From Alphaproteobacteria bacterium (GTDB lineage: Bacteria > Pseudomonadota > Alphaproteobacteria > Rhizobiales > Aestuariivirgaceae), in contig JAHEFB010000012.1 of NCBI GenBank assembly GCA_024640405.1, positions 1 through 62,383 of the forward strand: a DNA stretch of 62,383 bases, given 5' to 3'. Both the position numbers and the translations under genes were made by a program. Of this stretch, positions 40,751 to 50,536 are shown in pieces (the first letter of the stretch is position 1; every line of letters begins with the position of its first letter). The notes below the pieces were generated by a model. The model did not search any database, was not told the DNA's origin, and worked only from the letters and a program-made list of their open reading frames with translations.

Positions 40751-40799
40751 TATCGATACAATACGTTTCGTGAATACTCACCTTTCAGATAAGGTTGGG

Positions 40800-40835
40800 G
40801 CCCGACTGTGTGAAGATGTAAACACGCAGTCGGGC
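40800..40835. repeat. Inverted repeat upstream of the DUF992 gene
   Basis: GCCCGACTG (40800-40808) and CAGTCGGGC (40827-40835) are perfect 9-bp inverted repeats with an 18-base loop. They lie between the DUF992 gene and the aspartate aminotransferase gene, in the DUF992 leader. The pair may terminate the upstream aminotransferase transcript or form an mRNA leader structure. Confidence 0.5.
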
Positions 40836-40943
40836 GCCCGAATCGCCGTCCCGAGCGATTAGCCATTCAATAGCCATCGCAGGTAATAATTCCAATTACA
40901 ATTTCGACATAATTGTAACTAATTTGGTGATCGTTGGAAAATT

Positions 40944-42173
<1,230 letters not shown>

Positions 42174-42276
42174 CTATTGGCGTGAACAACCGGCGCGGAC
42201 CCTAGTCCTGCCGTTTTTGTATCGCAAGGGCAAAGTAATTGTTTTTTGGCCACTTCGGCCGCAGAGGAAATCAGAG

Positions 42277-43452
42277 TTGCATATTTCAATCGCCGGGGCC
42301 GGGATCGCCGGGTTGGCATGCGCCATCGCACTTGGTCAAAACGGCCACTCGAGTACAATTTTTGAACAGGCCGCCCGTCTTGAGACCATTGGCGCAGGCT
42401 TGCAGTTGGGGCCAAACGCGGTGCGCGTGCTCAAGGATCTTGGCGTCTGGGAATCTCTTGAAAAGCACTGTTGCGCCCCTGCGCGGATTCGGATTTGCGA
42501 CGCCAACAACGGCAAACAACTATCCGTTCTGGAACTGGGGGACAGTTTTGCGAAAAAATTTGGCAGCCCCTACCGGGTTGCCCACCGCGCCGACCTGATC
42601 AATGCCCTGGCGCAAGCGGTGTCCGGAAACGACAGCATCAATCTGGTAAACAACTGCAGGATTGCAGGACTTGAGCCGGGCGAGCGGGCTCGTCTGAAAA
42701 CCGTATCCGGCGATGTTCACGACTCTGACCTGGTGATCGCCGCAGATGGTTTCCGATCTCCACTTCGCAGTCAGATTGCTCCCGGGAATGACCCCCGTCT
42801 CAGTGGTGAAACCATGTACCGTGCGCTGGCTCCAGCGAGCGCGCTGCCTGCAGGCCTTGATCCCGACGCGGTCTATTTGTGGCTCGCACCGGGGGCCCAT
42901 GTTGTTCATTATCTGGTGTCGGGGGGGCGCCGCCTCAATATCGTTGCCAGCGTGGAACAGCCGGCAGATCAATCAGGATGGAACAATATTGCAAGTCGTG
43001 ATGATCTGCTGACAGCTCTGCCGGGTGCAGCCATTGCCTTGCGCAACGTGTTGTCTGCGCCGGAAAGCTGGCTTGCCTGGGCCGGTGTCGATCTCAATCC
43101 CTTCACTACCTGGAGTGCGTCCAATTGTGTCCTGGTGGGCGACGCGGCACACGCTTCCCTGCCCTACCTTGCCCAGGGTGCGGCCATGGCACTGGAAGAT
43201 GCGGCTTGTCTGGCAGCTTGCCTGGGTGCTGGCGATAACGTAAGTCGATCCATCGCCCGCTATGAAGCGCAACGTCAGCCACGTACTACCCGCATCATCG
43301 AGGAATCCCGTCGCAATGCCCGCATCTATCACATGCGCGGTTCAATGGCTCAGGTACGAAATCTGACGCTGAAATCGCTACCTGGCTCTATGCAGTTGCA
43401 GCGTCTTTCGTGGATATACGCAACCCATCCATATCATGATTCACCGGCCTAG
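42277..43452 (+). CDS. FAD-dependent monooxygenase, salicylate hydroxylase-like
   Basis: 391 residues. ISIAGAGIAGLACAIALGQNG is the FAD-binding motif. DLVIAADGFRSPLRS is the DG block, and LVGDAAHASLPYLAQGAAMA is the GD motif. Together these are the class A flavoprotein aromatic hydroxylase signature. It likely hydroxylates an aromatic acid with NAD(P)H and O2, but no ring-cleavage gene is nearby. The best start is a TTG at 42277 with AGAGGAAA 7-8 bases upstream; no ATG fits. It is divergent from aatA and is followed 120 bp later by a SAF-domain dehydrogenase. Confidence 0.85.
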   Translation: MHISIAGAGIAGLACAIALGQNGHSSTIFEQAARLETIGAGLQLGPNAVRVLKDLGVWESLEKHCCAPARIRICDANNGKQLSVLELGDSFAKKFGSPYRVAHRADLINALAQAVSGNDSINLVNNCRIAGLEPGERARLKTVSGDVHDSDLVIAADGFRSPLRSQIAPGNDPRLSGETMYRALAPASALPAGLDPDAVYLWLAPGAHVVHYLVSGGRRLNIVASVEQPADQSGWNNIASRDDLLTALPGAAIALRNVLSAPESWLAWAGVDLNPFTTWSASNCVLVGDAAHASLPYLAQGAAMALEDAACLAACLGAGDNVSRSIARYEAQRQPRTTRIIEESRRNARIYHMRGSMAQVRNLTLKSLPGSMQLQRLSWIYATHPYHDSPA

Positions 43453-43572
43453 ACGGGCTCGCAAATCATGCAACTTGTCCGGAAGTCCGGAAATCCTGGC
43501 CGTCGCCATTGTATGAGAGGCCGGAATGTGGCCATGGTCCCTGCTTGAGATCATCCTTGAAAGGTTCTCCAG

Positions 43573-44892
43573 ATGCAGCAACTTCCAGCAATTCTTGCCA
43601 ACCGGATTTCCGAACGCGGGCCGGTTCGTGTGGGCGTTATCGGTGCAGGGAAGTTCGGATCGATGTTTCTCAATCAGGTCCCGTTCTCGCCCCACTTGTC
43701 AGTCGCCGCGATCGCGGACCTTGATCCGGACCGTGCGCGCGCAGCGTGTCGCAACGTTGGCTGGCAGGAGGACCGGATTGCACAAACCAGGTTTACCAGT
43801 GACGGCATGGACCTGATCGCTGATCCATCCGTTGAAGTGGTCATGGAAATCACCGGTTCACCTGCTGCCGGTTGCGCACATGCGCTTGCTGCCGCCGAAC
43901 ACGGCAAGCACATCGTCATGGTGAATGTGGAAGCCGATGTCCTGGCAGGCCCGGTTCTCGCCGACGCTCATCGCGCTGCCGGCACCGTGTACTCGATGGC
44001 GGCCGGCGACCAGCCTGCACTGGTTTGCGAAATCGTTGATTGGGCAAGAACCTGTGGTCTTGAAGTCGTCTGTGCCGGCAAGGGAACACGCTATCAGCCC
44101 GAGTTTCACGACGTCACGCCGGACAATGTCTGGGCCCACTATGGCCTTTCACCTGAAGAAGCCGTTGCAGCGGGCATGAACTCGCAAATGTTCAATTCAT
44201 TTCTCGACGGCACCAAGTCTGCCATAGAGATGGCCGCTATCGCCAATGCCACCGGACTCAACGCACCTGCTGACGGTTTGAAGTTTCCAGCCGTTGATTT
44301 CGACAATCTGCAAAATACGCTGATCCCGGCGGATGCTGGTGGCATGCTTGACGGCGAAGGCTATGTTGAAGTTATCGCCTCAGAACATCGCGGCGAGACA
44401 ACGGAAATGCACAATCACCTGAGGTGGGGGGTGTATGCGGTTTTCAAGGCCCCCAACCAATATGCCCGCGATTGCTTTCTGCAGTACGGATTGAAGACCG
44501 ACCAGTCAGGTTACTATGCAGCACTTTACAGGCCTTATCACCTGATCGGTCTTGAACTCGGGGTTTCTGCCGCAAGTGCTGCAATTCGCGGCGAACCAAC
44601 CGGAACCACCGCAGCATGGCGCGGTGATGCAGTAGCTGTTGCCAAGAAAGACCTGGTTCCAGGAGACCAACTCGATGGGGAGGGTGGTTATACAGCCTGG
44701 GGCAAGTTGATGCCGGCGGCGGCATCCTATCGCTTGCGTGCCCTGCCGATTGGTCTTGCCCATGGTGTCAGTCTTGTCCGCCCGGTAAAACACGGAACTA
44801 CCATTACCTATGACGACGTCAGCGAGTTGCCGGACAACGCAGCGACCCGAAGCCGCCAAAAGCTCGAGAGTTCTGCTGTTTTTGGCGAGTAA
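43573..44892 (+). CDS. Homoserine dehydrogenase-like NAD(P)-binding protein with SAF domain
   Basis: 439 residues. The N-terminal Rossmann fold is PVRVGVIGAGKFGSMFLNQV, then AAIADLDPDRARAAC and VVMEITGSPAAGCAHALAAA. The C-terminal SAF-like domain is WRGDAVAVAKKDLVPGDQLD with GGYTAWGKL and LPIGLAHGVSLVRPVKHGT. This two-part layout occurs in a group of oxidoreductases of unclear substrate that act on sugar-acid-like compounds. Key homoserine-dehydrogenase residues are not evident, and a true homoserine dehydrogenase is unlikely. The ATG at 43573 is preceded by AAAGG. It may form a unit with the upstream monooxygenase, but the link is not firm. Confidence 0.8.
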   Translation: MQQLPAILANRISERGPVRVGVIGAGKFGSMFLNQVPFSPHLSVAAIADLDPDRARAACRNVGWQEDRIAQTRFTSDGMDLIADPSVEVVMEITGSPAAGCAHALAAAEHGKHIVMVNVEADVLAGPVLADAHRAAGTVYSMAAGDQPALVCEIVDWARTCGLEVVCAGKGTRYQPEFHDVTPDNVWAHYGLSPEEAVAAGMNSQMFNSFLDGTKSAIEMAAIANATGLNAPADGLKFPAVDFDNLQNTLIPADAGGMLDGEGYVEVIASEHRGETTEMHNHLRWGVYAVFKAPNQYARDCFLQYGLKTDQSGYYAALYRPYHLIGLELGVSAASAAIRGEPTGTTAAWRGDAVAVAKKDLVPGDQLDGEGGYTAWGKLMPAAASYRLRALPIGLAHGVSLVRPVKHGTTITYDDVSELPDNAATRSRQKLESSAVFGE

Positions 44893-44905
44893 CTTCATAA
44901 TATCG

Positions 44906-44921
44906 TTAACCTTTTGTTAAC
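44906..44921 (+). promoter_or_regulatory. CtrA-like site upstream of small membrane-protein gene
   Basis: TTAACCTTTTGTTAAC matches TTAA-N7-TTAAC. It lies 104 bp upstream of the ATG at 45025, in the intergenic region. CtrA is the cell-cycle master regulator of Alphaproteobacteria. Both half-sites and the following C match, so this is the better of the two sites in the window. Confidence 0.5.
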
Positions 44922-45024
44922 CATATGCCCCTGGTTTGCCATACAATCACCCGATCACAGGCACGGTTGATCTGATTTTACGCCATGCTTTCGTGTTTAT
45001 GTTGCAGCCTAGAAGGGTTCGTGA

Positions 45025-45348
45025 ATGAACCGGGATGTGCGCACTATGTTGATAAAAAGAGACGATGTTGACGGCTTGTATGGCTTTGGCGCGGTTTCGC
45101 GTGAGGCCAACACCGCACAAATACGCCGGAACACGCAAATGCTGTCGCTGTTTGCTGCGGCTTTGTCTACAGCAGTGATTACCGTGATGGTCGCGCTCTT
45201 GCCGATTACCGCCACGACTCCGCTTTTCAATAATCCCGGCACCTCTGCACACAACCTTGGTGTCGCAGTAACCGCAGTATTCTTGTTGTCCGTCACCGTG
45301 AGTGCAATCATGCTGGCGGCCCCGGTACTAAAGCGTGCCGCCTCCTGA
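45025..45348 (+). CDS. Small two-helix membrane protein
   Basis: 107 residues. Two membrane helices are clear (MLSLFAAALSTAVITVMVAL and LGVAVTAVFLLSVTVSAIML) with a short hydrophilic loop (ATTPLFNNPGTSAH). The N-terminus (RDVRTMLIKRDDVDGLYGFG) is soluble and charged. AAGGGTT precedes the ATG. I recognise no family. A CtrA-like site lies 104 bp upstream, so expression may follow the cell cycle and the protein could belong to envelope or polar processes, which is inference. Confidence 0.65.
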   Translation: MNRDVRTMLIKRDDVDGLYGFGAVSREANTAQIRRNTQMLSLFAAALSTAVITVMVALLPITATTPLFNNPGTSAHNLGVAVTAVFLLSVTVSAIMLAAPVLKRAAS

Positions 45349-45400
45349 CGAGGTCATTCACTCGAGGTTCAGGAATTTCTGAGGGAACCAGAGAACCGGA

Positions 45401-46336
45401 CTACTGCCAGTAAGCAGATGCCAACTCCACATAGGTTTTTGAGTTTCGCACCAGCCGGGTGGTATCCACATCCCGGTAGGCGGCATAAACCATCGAATTC
45501 ATGTCTTCGGCCCGCCTGATACCTTCCGGATAGCCGTCAAACACGTCAAAGATACTCTTCTTCTGTGCATCGACCGCAATCAGCGCCGCAAAACTGCGAG
45601 GGGCCTCGTAGGGATCGTAACCTGCCGCCACGAAATACTTGAATCCGAGCATATCGGCTTCTTGTTCCTGGGCGCGGGTGTAGCTGCTGAGGCTTGTATC
45701 GGCCAGAACTTTCACACCACTGCTTAGCCAGGGCACACCAAGACCGTCATCAAATATACGCTTGCCAAAAGCGGTAACCCGTTTGTTCAGTGACTGGCCG
45801 TCGTGCCCCTTGACCACATGACTTGCCCGGTTATGGGCCATTTCATGGGCCAACACCATCGCCATCTGACCTTCGGTTTGCAGCTTGGTAACAATACCGG
45901 TCGTGACAAAAATATGTCCCCCGCCCGGTGTGAAGGCATTGGCGTGCGGGCTGTCTACCAGATAAACCTTGTAATACAGCTCGGATGCACCATGCGCTTG
46001 CGTATTCTTTAGCCGGTTGGCAATGACATTGAGATAATCTTCAAGTTCGGTATCTTTCGACCGCTCCATCACGCTCAACGCACGCTGGGCAAGATCATTA
46101 CCGATGAGCTGTTGCCGCTTGAATGCCGACGAGCCGGCCGGAGAGACCGAGACAGGCGGTGTTTTGCTTCTAGCATTAAAATGGGTCCCGGAGGCCCTCG
46201 CATCAAGTTGCTCAAGCAACTGCGTTTCAGAGCAGGCGCCTCCTGCCAGGCCAACCATCAGCATCACTGCGAACTGTAATGTTGAACGTCTTGTCACGTC
46301 GTCTTGCCGTTGTGTCTGATAGTCCGTGGGTGCCAT
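45401..46336 (-). CDS. Lipoprotein M48-family metalloprotease
   Basis: 311 residues. The zinc motif HEMAHNRASH is followed by the third ligand in TRAQEQEADMLGFKYFVAAG (Glu of EADxxG). The lipobox LAGGAC in AVMLMVGLAGGACSETQ predicts lipidation and an outer- or inner-membrane anchor. It belongs with periplasmic M48 proteases such as BepA/LoiP, which handle envelope-protein quality control. The ATG at 46336 adds 13 residues before the signal sequence. A GTG at 46297 (then TRRSTLQF) would give a tidier signal peptide and may be the real start. The gene is convergent with the small membrane-protein gene. Confidence 0.87.
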   Translation of the reverse strand: MAPTDYQTQRQDDVTRRSTLQFAVMLMVGLAGGACSETQLLEQLDARASGTHFNARSKTPPVSVSPAGSSAFKRQQLIGNDLAQRALSVMERSKDTELEDYLNVIANRLKNTQAHGASELYYKVYLVDSPHANAFTPGGGHIFVTTGIVTKLQTEGQMAMVLAHEMAHNRASHVVKGHDGQSLNKRVTAFGKRIFDDGLGVPWLSSGVKVLADTSLSSYTRAQEQEADMLGFKYFVAAGYDPYEAPRSFAALIAVDAQKKSIFDVFDGYPEGIRRAEDMNSMVYAAYRDVDTTRLVRNSKTYVELASAYWQ

Positions 46337-46591
46337 CCACTATCGTGCGAGCATAGCGCCCATTTCACAAAGCCTCAAGCCAACTTCTCAACAAAATGCG
46401 ATCTGCCAACAATTCTCTAAAAAATCGATTATTGGCCTTCGACATCCCCTACTGCCAACACAAAATTGTTACATTTTTGGTGCTTCTTGTTGAACCGACA
46501 GAGCTCGCACAATCGTATGCAGGCTGGTATGATTTACGGCAGCGAACTGCGTTTGAATCTTGATCGACACGTCCAACAAGGAAAACTGACC

Positions 46592-47119
46592 ATGAAGTTC
46601 ACCCCCCTCGCCCTGGCAGCAACCTTTGTCATTGCCACATCATTTACAGCGGCACATACCGCCGGCTCCGGCAGCTCATCTTCTACCCCGACATGCAAGA
46701 GTGGCTGGATCTATTCTGCCAGCAAAAAGAAATGCGTGAAGCAGACCTCCGAAGTGGTGCCAGACAAGTCACTGAAAGCCCAGGGATGGGCACTGGCCCG
46801 CGCCGGACAGTATGAAAACGCCGTGGACCTGTTCCACATGGTTGCCGACAAACGCGACCCGGAAGCTCTCAATGGGCTTGGCTATACCCACCGCAAGATG
46901 GGTCAGGTCGAAAAAGGTATTGCCTTTTACCAGGAAGCTCTCGACATCAATCCGAATTACATTCTGGCGCGCGAATATCTCGGCGAGGGTTACGTAAAGC
47001 TCGGCAAGCTGGATCTCGCCCGCAAACAGCTGGCCGAAATTGGCACGCGCTGCGGCACGGCTTGCGAGGAATACCTGTTGCTGGCCCAGGCCATCGACAC
47101 AGGCAAACCGATCTACTGA
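46592..47119 (+). CDS. Secreted TPR-repeat protein
   Basis: 175 residues. A signal peptide (KFTPLALAATFVIATSFTAA) precedes a Ser-rich linker, a CKSGWIYSASKKKCVK motif with two cysteines, then TPR-like helices (AQGWALARAGQYENAVDLFH, EALNGLGYTHRKMGQVEKGI, FYQEALDINPNYILAREYLG, VKLGKLDLARKQLAEIG). TPR folds mediate protein contacts. The CxSGW..S...KC start is common in small rhizobial periplasmic proteins. AGGAAA precedes the ATG at 46592. A strong terminator follows at 47146. Confidence 0.78.
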   Translation: MKFTPLALAATFVIATSFTAAHTAGSGSSSSTPTCKSGWIYSASKKKCVKQTSEVVPDKSLKAQGWALARAGQYENAVDLFHMVADKRDPEALNGLGYTHRKMGQVEKGIAFYQEALDINPNYILAREYLGEGYVKLGKLDLARKQLAEIGTRCGTACEEYLLLAQAIDTGKPIY

Positions 47120-47145
47120 CCCGCCAAACGCAAGCGAACACCATT

Positions 47146-47177
47146 GCCCTGGCCCGCCACCGGACCAGGGCATTTTT
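47146..47177 (+). terminator. Intrinsic terminator after the TPR gene
   Basis: GCCCTGG (47146-47152) pairs with CCAGGGC (47165-47171) followed by ATTTTTGTT, 26 bp past the stop. A textbook Rho-independent terminator. Confidence 0.8.
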
Positions 47178-47260
47178 GTTCGTGGCACTGGACAGTTTTG
47201 GACGACAGAATTCGCCACAAATCCGACGCAATACAACCCAGTTGCTGATGCAAACATCGG

Positions 47261-47530
47261 CTAGGGTCATGACTCATTGATCTTATGCAATTCTGTTTGA
47301 AGGAAAACAACCGAATGAGGGTGAAAAGGCGCAAGACAAGGCTTTCTGCCTTTTCGAGCGCTTTTCGCCTTCAGGCGGGTGTTTTCCTGCAAACCCGGAG
47401 GGCGGGGTCTATTTTGCCCCTGACATCGTTGAAAGGCCTTGAAACCGGACGGTTTCCTGCGGCCGTTCGCCTTGCCGGATGCAAAATATCCTCCCGCAGA
47501 ATGGACAAGATTAATGGGGCCTGACCCTAG
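47261..47530. mobile_element. Second MITE-like element (~270 bp)
   Basis: The ends are inverted copies: CTAGGGTCA at the left and TGACCCTAG at the right. Similarity continues inward for about 35 bp (CATTGATCTT versus CATTAATCTT, then ATTCTG). Inside is another long imperfect hairpin: 47299-47332 with 47358-47390 (AGGAAAACA versus TGTTTTCCT, and GAAAAG with CTTTTC). No transposase frame is present. Together with the terminator it fills most of the 490-bp gap between the TPR gene and the L,D-transpeptidase gene. A flanking TA is present inside both ends, which would fit an IS630/Tc1-type mobiliser. It differs in sequence from the element at 6512. Confidence 0.6.
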
Positions 47531-47609
47531 GTATAAATCTATCCTTAACCATGCCGGCGTTATGATAGCTGGTGTGAGTCTTGTGTAGTTGAGTATTGGA
47601 TTTTGACAG

Positions 47610-48419
47610 ATGAATGACCGCTTGATGTCTCGCCGCAAACTATTGATCGGCGCGGGCTCTACCCTTATGGCATTGTCCACGGGCAGCATTGCCAGAGCTG
47701 AACCTTTCAACCTTGATACCATTTCTAACTGGCTGAAGCGCAATGGCGGTTATGACGGCGCATCACGGCGTGGCGATATCACCGGATCAATCGCTCCTAC
47801 TAACGCGCCGGCCACGGCAACCAGCCGGCAATTGCCGCCCTCTCAAGCTCATGAACCAATAGAGTTACCGGGCCAGCGCCCGCCGATGCAATCTCCGATT
47901 GATTACCCGATTGAGCAGGTCAGTCCGGCAAACATCAAACCGCAGTTCCGGCGGCAGCTTGTCAGATACACCGGAGGCGAATGGCCCGGCACAATTGTTG
48001 TCGACACCAGGAACCGGCATTTATATCACGTTCGCGAAGGTGGCACGGCCATGCGTTATGGCATAGGTGTCGGGCGAGCCGGTTTCACCTGGGAAGGCGA
48101 AGCCTATGTAGCCAGAAAGGCCCGCTGGCCGCGCTGGACACCTCCGGCTGAAATGGTTTCCCGTGATCCAAAGGCCGCAAAGTGGGCACTCGGCATGCCT
48201 GGCGGGCCGGAAAATCCCCTGGGAGCCCGCGCGCTTTACCTGTTTGACTTGTCCGGCCGGGATACTCTTTACCGAATTCACGGTACCAATGATCCATCGT
48301 CCATCGGCAAAAACCTGTCTTCGGGCTGCATCCGCATGCTGAACCAGGATATTGCCGAGCTTCATTTGCGGGTAACGTTGAAATCCCGCGTCGTGGTGCG
48401 CAAACATCAGGCAGGCTGA
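47610..48419 (+). CDS. Tat-exported L,D-transpeptidase (YkuD domain)
   Basis: 269 residues. The twin-arginine signal is MSRRKLLIGAGSTLMALSTG. A disordered Pro/Gln-rich linker (about residues 45-100) leads to the YkuD domain: GEWPGTIVVDTRNRHLYHVR, YGIGVGRAGFTWEGEA, then HGTNDPSSIGKNLSSGCIRM with catalytic His and Cys. It is a peptidoglycan cross-linking or protein-attachment enzyme, longer than its paralogue at 29127 and exported folded. Tat export of L,D-transpeptidases is common in Rhizobiales. Start at 47610; an ATG five codons on (MSRRK) is equally plausible. Confidence 0.9.
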   Translation: MNDRLMSRRKLLIGAGSTLMALSTGSIARAEPFNLDTISNWLKRNGGYDGASRRGDITGSIAPTNAPATATSRQLPPSQAHEPIELPGQRPPMQSPIDYPIEQVSPANIKPQFRRQLVRYTGGEWPGTIVVDTRNRHLYHVREGGTAMRYGIGVGRAGFTWEGEAYVARKARWPRWTPPAEMVSRDPKAAKWALGMPGGPENPLGARALYLFDLSGRDTLYRIHGTNDPSSIGKNLSSGCIRMLNQDIAELHLRVTLKSRVVVRKHQAG

Positions 48420-49321
48420 CGAGATTCCGGTTTCTTCTTGCGATTGACCAGTACGATACCGAAACACACCAGTGCCAGCGCACCGATGAATTCCAGCGTG
48501 ATGGTTTCGCCCAGTATCAGCCACCCGAACATCACGCCGAACAATGGCGTGAGGAAGCCGAATGACGCCATGTCGGAAGCCGGGTAAACGGACAGAACGC
48601 GAAACCACATCAAAAAGCCAAAACTCACGACAACCAACACCTGAAACGCGAACAAAAGCCCTATTTGCGGGGTGAAATCCCGCACCAGGTCACCAAATAC
48701 CGGAGCCAGTGGCAGCATGATCGCTCCGGAAACGGCGAGCTGATAGACAAGCTGCATTTCAGGCGAGGATCTTGACAGGGCGGTGGTCCGGGCCAGCAGC
48801 GCAATACCTGCCCAGCAAAACGCAGCCACGAGACACATCAGATCCCCCACCAGGGCATATTCGGTTGCAGGATGATCATTGCGCAGCAATGACCATCCAA
48901 CGCCTGCTACCGCCATCATCAGTCCGGTGACACGCGGCAGGGTCATGCGCTCGCCCGGAATCATGAAATGGGCAGCGCAAGCCAGCCAGAACGGCATGGT
49001 GTAAAACAACATCGTCGCCCGCGCGACAGACGTATATTCGAAGGCAGAAAAGGTCAGCATGAATTCGGCCGCAAACAAGGCTCCGCAAAAAAGTCCGGGC
49101 ACCAGGCTGCCATCACTGATCGAGAGTTTTCGTTTGGTATAAATGGCGTAAATCAACACTGGCGCAAGCGCGCAGGCAGACCTCAGGCCGGCCTGAAACA
49201 CCGGTGCCAACCCGGCATTGACCAGTTTCACCAACACCTGATTGACACCCATGATAAGCGCAAAGGTGACCAGCCAGGTAGCTCCGGCCAGGTCTATACG
49301 GTCTTTGCGTTGGCTGTTCAC
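48407..49321 (-). CDS. EamA/DMT-family transporter
   Basis: 304 residues with about ten membrane helices. There are two EamA repeats: VTFALIMGVNQVLVKLVNAG and onwards, then LVGDLMCLVAAFCWAGIALL. MWFRVLSVYPASDMASFGFL and IGALALVCFGIVLVNRKKK close the second. These are drug/metabolite exporters, substrate unknown. The GTG start overlaps the stop of the RNA methyltransferase gene by 4 bp (GTGA), so it is translationally coupled. It is last in a four-gene operon that starts at 52349. Its 3' end overlaps the convergent L,D-transpeptidase gene by 13 bp. Confidence 0.88.
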   Translation of the reverse strand: MNSQRKDRIDLAGATWLVTFALIMGVNQVLVKLVNAGLAPVFQAGLRSACALAPVLIYAIYTKRKLSISDGSLVPGLFCGALFAAEFMLTFSAFEYTSVARATMLFYTMPFWLACAAHFMIPGERMTLPRVTGLMMAVAGVGWSLLRNDHPATEYALVGDLMCLVAAFCWAGIALLARTTALSRSSPEMQLVYQLAVSGAIMLPLAPVFGDLVRDFTPQIGLLFAFQVLVVVSFGFLMWFRVLSVYPASDMASFGFLTPLFGVMFGWLILGETITLEFIGALALVCFGIVLVNRKKKPESRQPA

Positions 49322-50532
49322 CGGCTGAATACCCCCGCCATTTCAACATGGGCGGAATACCTGAACTGATCGACGGGTATCACCCGTTCAAGGCGAAACC
49401 CACCATCGACCAGCACGCCTGCATCACGTGCAAATGAGCCGGCATCGCAAGACACACCGACTATGGTGTGAATGTCTCTGGCCGCCACCAGCTCAGTTGC
49501 CTGTGCCAGCGCGCCGGCCCTCGGCGGGTCGAACACCGCACCTGTAACCCCCTTCAGCTCAGGTCCGGTCAGCGGATCACGCATCAAATCATGAGCTCGT
49601 GCGACCAGCGGCTTCAGACCGGTCTCGCTCCGGGTCGCAGCCTGAAGCGCCGCGATTGCTGCTTTGTCAGAGTCCACCGCCAGCACTCTTGAGGCCCTGG
49701 CCAGTCGCAACCCGAAAGCGCCCCAGCCGGAAAACAGGTCAGCCACAATGGAATGACCGGCAAGCTCGTCTACGACAATGGCAGCCAGCGACTGTTCGCC
49801 GGCCGCAGTGACCTGCGCAAATCCTCCCGGTGGCGGGGTCACCATCGCGCCATCAATATCCAGCACTGGCCTGGCACGCTCAATAAGCATCTCACCGGAT
49901 GCGGTTACTCTTGCCAGTTCAAATTTTTCCGCAATTTCGGCGATCCTCATGCGCATGTCCAGATCCGGATCATCCACACCGATCAGTTCACAGTCCAGCC
50001 CGCCATCGCTGGCCAGCAGATGTACTTTCAAAGGTTTCCCGGGTTTCAGCGCAGCAGCCAGTTCAGTTGCAATCCGGGAGGCCTGCGCCAGCTGCGGCAC
50101 GAGCACCTGGCAACTGGTAACCGGCACATGGCGATGCGACCGGTGCGCCGAGAAGCCTGCCTTGCCAGCCGCCACGGTCAACGTGACCCGGCGCCGGCCT
50201 GATCCGTGTGCGTTCACAAGCGGTAAAACTTCGGTATCGACAATTCCTCTGCGAGACAGGGCATCCACCACCAGTTGCCGCTTCCACTGTGCATAGGACT
50301 GCTGCGACCAGTGCTGCAACTGACAGCCACCGCACGTGCCAAAATACCCGCAGGGTGGCTCTGTTCGCTCAGGCGATGCCTCGATCACCTCCAGCAACCG
50401 GCCGCGCCCGTTCCGGATATCGGCACGTATGCGCTCGCCCGGCAGGACATAGGGAACGTAGACCGGCGCGCCGTCTATGCGGGCCACACCTTCGCCACGC
50501 GCGCCCATTGCCTCAATCGTCAGCTGTGTCAC
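49318..50532 (-). CDS. TrmA/RlmD-type 23S rRNA/tRNA m5U methyltransferase
   Basis: 404 residues. A TRAM domain (MTQLTIEAMGARGEGVARID, VYVPYVLPGERI) precedes the iron-sulfur cysteines in CGYFGTCGGCQLQHW. The SAM-binding domain has VADLFSGWGAFGLRLA, and the catalytic Cys is in VGVSCDAGSFARD. VFDPPRAGAL is the conserved DPPR block. Such enzymes methylate uridine at C5 in 23S rRNA or tRNA. The GTG start at 50532 follows the dehalogenase gene stop by 4 bp, with AAGG inside that gene's end. The grouping with exporters and a dehalogenase is operon-level only. Confidence 0.9.
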   Translation of the reverse strand: MTQLTIEAMGARGEGVARIDGAPVYVPYVLPGERIRADIRNGRGRLLEVIEASPERTEPPCGYFGTCGGCQLQHWSQQSYAQWKRQLVVDALSRRGIVDTEVLPLVNAHGSGRRRVTLTVAAGKAGFSAHRSHRHVPVTSCQVLVPQLAQASRIATELAAALKPGKPLKVHLLASDGGLDCELIGVDDPDLDMRMRIAEIAEKFELARVTASGEMLIERARPVLDIDGAMVTPPPGGFAQVTAAGEQSLAAIVVDELAGHSIVADLFSGWGAFGLRLARASRVLAVDSDKAAIAALQAATRSETGLKPLVARAHDLMRDPLTGPELKGVTGAVFDPPRAGALAQATELVAARDIHTIVGVSCDAGSFARDAGVLVDGGFRLERVIPVDQFRYSAHVEMAGVFSR

Positions 50533-50536
50533 AAAT

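Noticed and set aside
43573..44892. SAF-domain dehydrogenase as homoserine dehydrogenase
   Set aside because: The C-terminal half is a SAF-like domain and the homoserine dehydrogenase active-site pattern is not seen.
47267..47743. Minus-strand 158-codon frame across the second MITE-like element
   Set aside because: It overlaps the start of the L,D-transpeptidase gene and consists mainly of the inverted-repeat element; no protein family pattern.
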